In this document: positions 61,732-64,000 of the stretch, in pieces
How the letters are laid out: the number at the start of each line of letters is the position of its first letter
How positions within the stretch are numbered: position 1 is the stretch's first letter
Source of the DNA: Alkalihalobacterium elongatum
GTDB taxonomy: Bacteria > Bacillota > Bacilli > Bacillales > Bacillaceae_F
Length of the DNA stretch: 64,000 nt
NCBI RefSeq assembly: GCF_019024285.1
Contig: NZ_WMKZ01000007.1
Location: 1-64,000 of the forward strand
Direction of reading: 5' to 3'
The notes under the pieces: generated by a model
What the model was told of the DNA's origin: nothing
Database searches by the model: none
Seen by the model: only the letters and a program-made list of their open reading frames with translations
Program-made: the position numbers and the translations under genes

Positions 61732-63624
61732 ATGTCAATAGATAAAACGTTATCTCATCTTTTAATAGAACGGGGTACAAAGATGGCCAACCAAGTGGCA
61801 TTAAGGCAAAAAGAACTTGGAATTTGGAATGAAATAACATGGTCTAAGTATTTAGAAAATGTCCGTAGCTTAAGCTTAGGGTTTGCTTCTGAATTAGGTA
61901 TCGAAAAAGGTGATAAAGTTGCAATTTTAGGTGATAATCGACCACAGTGGCTTTATTCACAGTTGGCAGCGCAAAGCTTAGGTGCAATAGCCGTTGGGAT
62001 ATACCAAGAGGCAACAGGTGATGAATTAATTTATTACTTAAATCATTGTGATGCTAAAGTCGTTGTTGCTGAAGATCAAGAGCAAGTGGATAAGTTACTA
62101 GAAATTGAAGAATTAATCCCAAGTGTTCAAAAGATTGTTTATTATAACGATAAGAGTATGAGGAAGTATAGTAATAAAAAACTTCTCTATATTAAAGATT
62201 TACAAAAAATTGGAGAAGGATTTGGCGAAAAAGAGCCGAATTTTTTTAAACATAAATCTGAGCAAGTGTCCGGAAATGATGTAGCTATCATCTCGTACAC
62301 AGCTGGATCAACTGGTGATCCAAAAGGTGTAATGTTAACGCATAGTAATTTGATTTCAACTGCACTTAATCTGGCAGAAGTGGATCCTGTTAATGAAAAA
62401 GATGATTATTTATCATTTTTGCCATTGGCTTGGATTGGTGAACAGGTAATGAGTATAACAATGTCGTTATGTAAGGGTGTCTCTATTAATTTTCCTGAAC
62501 AGCCGACAACTGTACTCACAGACTTAAGAGAAATAGGTCCACATACCATTTTTGCACCACCAAGAACTTATGAAAATATCATTTCTAGATTTAAGTTAAG
62601 AATTGATGGAGCTACTTGGTTTAAAAGAAAAGTCTATAACTTCTTTAAACCATATGGTGAGAAAATGGCAGATGCTAAATTAAACAATAAACCAGCCTCT
62701 TTATCTACTAAGATTATGTATGGTTTGGGAGACTTTCTAGTATTCAGTGCCATTCGAGATCATCTAGGCTTATCTAGAATTAAGCGGGCTTATAATAATG
62801 GTGCTCCATTAGGAGAAGAAGCAATTCATTTCTTTCACTCTCTAGGCGTTAACGTGAAACATTGCTACGGTGCAACAGAAGTTTGTGGTATTTCATTTGT
62901 CCAAAGAGATGGAGATATTAATAAAACGAGTGTCGGCTTACCTTTACCACATACGGAAGTGAAAATTTCTGATAACAATGAAGTACTTGTTAAAAGTCCA
63001 GGCCAATATGTCGGCTATTACAAAGATTTTCATGAAAGTATCAATGGTTGGGTCTCATTAGGAGATCAAGGTAAGTTAGAAGATGATGGTCATCTCTATA
63101 TTAAAGATCAGGCTAGTAGTATGTTTACTACTCAGAATGGTGAAACAATTGCACCGAGTTATTTTGAAAACAAATTAAAGTATAGCCGCTTTATTAAAGA
63201 GGCACTTGTCTACGGTAAAGATAAACCATATTTAGTGTCTATGATAAACATTGATATGGCAAACGTAGGGCGATGGGCTGAAAAAAACCAAATTGTTTAT
63301 ACAACATTTGCAGACCTATCTACTAAAAAAGAAGTCCTTCAGTTAATTGAAAAAGAAATTGCCAATATTATGAAGGATATTAAAAGTGAAACTCGAATTA
63401 AAAAAATAGTCATCTTCAATAAAGAACTTGATGCTGATGAAGGTGAGTTAACACGTACACAAAAAGTCCGGCGAAGCTATCTAGAAGATAAATACGAGTC
63501 GCTTCTCGAAGGATTATACTCATCAAATGGCCAAGTAACTCTAACATACAATAACGGTAATCAAAGTGATGTAAATACAAACTTAGAAGTTATTGATTTA
63601 GATACGACACAGGAGGTGGCTTAA
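61732..63624 (+). CDS. AMP-forming acyl-CoA ligase (long-chain type)
   Basis: This 630-residue adenylate-forming enzyme has the P-loop-like motif 'SYTAGSTGDPKGVMLTHSNLI', 'YGATEVCGISF', 'SLGDQGKLEDDGHLYIKDQ' and a late catalytic Lys region 'TRTQKVRRSYL'. It is of the FadD/long-chain (VLACS) type that activates fatty or aromatic acids to CoA thioesters. It starts 20 bases after the ABC ATPase gene with AAGGAGG. Its position inside a Liv-type transporter operon suggests import followed by immediate CoA activation. Confidence 0.88.
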   Translation: MSIDKTLSHLLIERGTKMANQVALRQKELGIWNEITWSKYLENVRSLSLGFASELGIEKGDKVAILGDNRPQWLYSQLAAQSLGAIAVGIYQEATGDELIYYLNHCDAKVVVAEDQEQVDKLLEIEELIPSVQKIVYYNDKSMRKYSNKKLLYIKDLQKIGEGFGEKEPNFFKHKSEQVSGNDVAIISYTAGSTGDPKGVMLTHSNLISTALNLAEVDPVNEKDDYLSFLPLAWIGEQVMSITMSLCKGVSINFPEQPTTVLTDLREIGPHTIFAPPRTYENIISRFKLRIDGATWFKRKVYNFFKPYGEKMADAKLNNKPASLSTKIMYGLGDFLVFSAIRDHLGLSRIKRAYNNGAPLGEEAIHFFHSLGVNVKHCYGATEVCGISFVQRDGDINKTSVGLPLPHTEVKISDNNEVLVKSPGQYVGYYKDFHESINGWVSLGDQGKLEDDGHLYIKDQASSMFTTQNGETIAPSYFENKLKYSRFIKEALVYGKDKPYLVSMINIDMANVGRWAEKNQIVYTTFADLSTKKEVLQLIEKEIANIMKDIKSETRIKKIVIFNKELDADEGELTRTQKVRRSYLEDKYESLLEGLYSSNGQVTLTYNNGNQSDVNTNLEVIDLDTTQEVA

Positions 63625-63627
63625 TAC

Positions 63628-64000
63628 ATGAGTTTTTTCTTGCAATTACTCATAACGGGTATAGTCGTTGGAAGTATTTATGCATTAGTAGCTTTAGGGT
63701 TTGTTCTAATATATAAAGCAAGTGATGCATTGAATTTAGCTAATGGCGAACTCGTCTTAATAGGTTCATATATCTGTCTTACTCTAGTCGCAGTATACAA
63801 AATTCCATTTATAATCGCAGTATTAATCACACTAGTGTTCAATGCCCTCCTCGGAATGGCAATTGAACGAGTTGTACTAAGACCTCTAATAAATGCTCCA
63901 GTTATCTCAGTCATAATGGCCACTATCGGTTTAGCTAGTTTACTAGGTGGTTTAGTTCATATGATTTGGGGACATCAAACAAAGTCATATCCATCTATCT
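63628..64000 (+). CDS. LivH-type ABC permease, cut by the window edge
   Basis: The ATG has AGGAGGTGG just upstream and lies three bases after the ligase stop. The N-terminal part, MSFFLQLLITGIVVGSIYAL, then 'GFVLIYKASDALNLANGEL', is the LivH start with its conserved N-L-A-x-G-E motif. 'AIERVVLRPL' follows. About 124 codons are present and the rest lies beyond 64000. Together with the ATPase it forms an inner-membrane importer; the binding protein, LivM and LivF are expected downstream. Confidence 0.9.
   Translation, partial: MSFFLQLLITGIVVGSIYALVALGFVLIYKASDALNLANGELVLIGSYICLTLVAVYKIPFIIAVLITLVFNALLGMAIERVVLRPLINAPVISVIMATIGLASLLGGLVHMIWGHQTKSYPSI

Noticed and set aside
1-64000. CRISPR arrays, tRNA or rRNA genes and complete insertion sequences
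   Set aside because: No regularly spaced direct repeats, no rRNA segments, no tRNA clover-leaf with TTCRA loop and no transposase frame were seen on reading through both strands; a covariance-model search would settle this.

Overview
The window looks like chromosomal DNA of a low-GC, spore-forming Firmicute of the Bacillaceae (an aerobic, possibly alkaliphilic Bacillus relative). The support is AT-rich DNA, strong AGGAGG-type ribosome sites, TTG/GTG starts and long-stem terminators. The gene content agrees: two gerA-type germinant receptor operons, spoVR, rocR/rocD, adeR-ald, glgBCDAP, glpP, pgcA and cheX. No rRNA, tRNA, CRISPR array or intact transposase was seen.

Layout. 1-1414: an arbitrium-like receptor gene (AimR family, but without the N-terminal DNA-binding part), followed on the same strand by an unlisted 39-codon secreted-peptide gene. 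This is the most unusual locus. 1500-9577: an L,D-transpeptidase with five repeats, a cupredoxin, YppC-like and DMT-efflux proteins, an M42 aminopeptidase and a DUF2935 protein. 9643-20262: two gerA operons separated by small genes and a serine hydrolase. The first ends with a 54-residue two-helix ORF that may be a D subunit; 115 bases after the second is an lmo0937-type membrane peptide. 20485-24217: an ATP-grasp ligase, a K+ channel next to a perfect 20-bp palindrome, and proline dehydrogenase. 24375-33202: amino-acid catabolism (rocR, a sigma-54 promoter and rocD, iadA, adeR, ald). 33518-36204: a HAD-like protein lacking two catalytic Asp residues, a GDPD and a LysM protein. 36575-45037: the glycogen operon glgBCDAP on the minus strand, with two MITE-like palindromic elements between glgD and glgA.

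45473-51161: cheX, a GNAT-nitrilase fusion, a FixH-like protein, glpP and pgcA. 51258-52408: a small arsenic-type island with arsR, an ArsI-like lyase and a CC...CC peptide. It carries three copies of one ATCAA-N6-TTGAT operator. 52516-60342: spoVR, two orphan sensor kinases, an aminotransferase, a YbjQ protein and a sodium symporter. 60861-64000: a consensus sigma-A promoter overlapped by a cre-like site drives a LivG-type ATPase, an acyl-CoA ligase and a LivH permease, cut by the window edge.

Themes that fit together are sporulation and germination, use of amino acids (Pro, Orn/Arg, Ala, isoAsp peptides) as carbon and nitrogen, and carbon storage (glycogen plus phosphoglucomutase). Start sites were re-chosen wherever a clear ribosome site pointed to an internal codon. 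All family assignments are from reading the translated sequences by eye; no database search was run.
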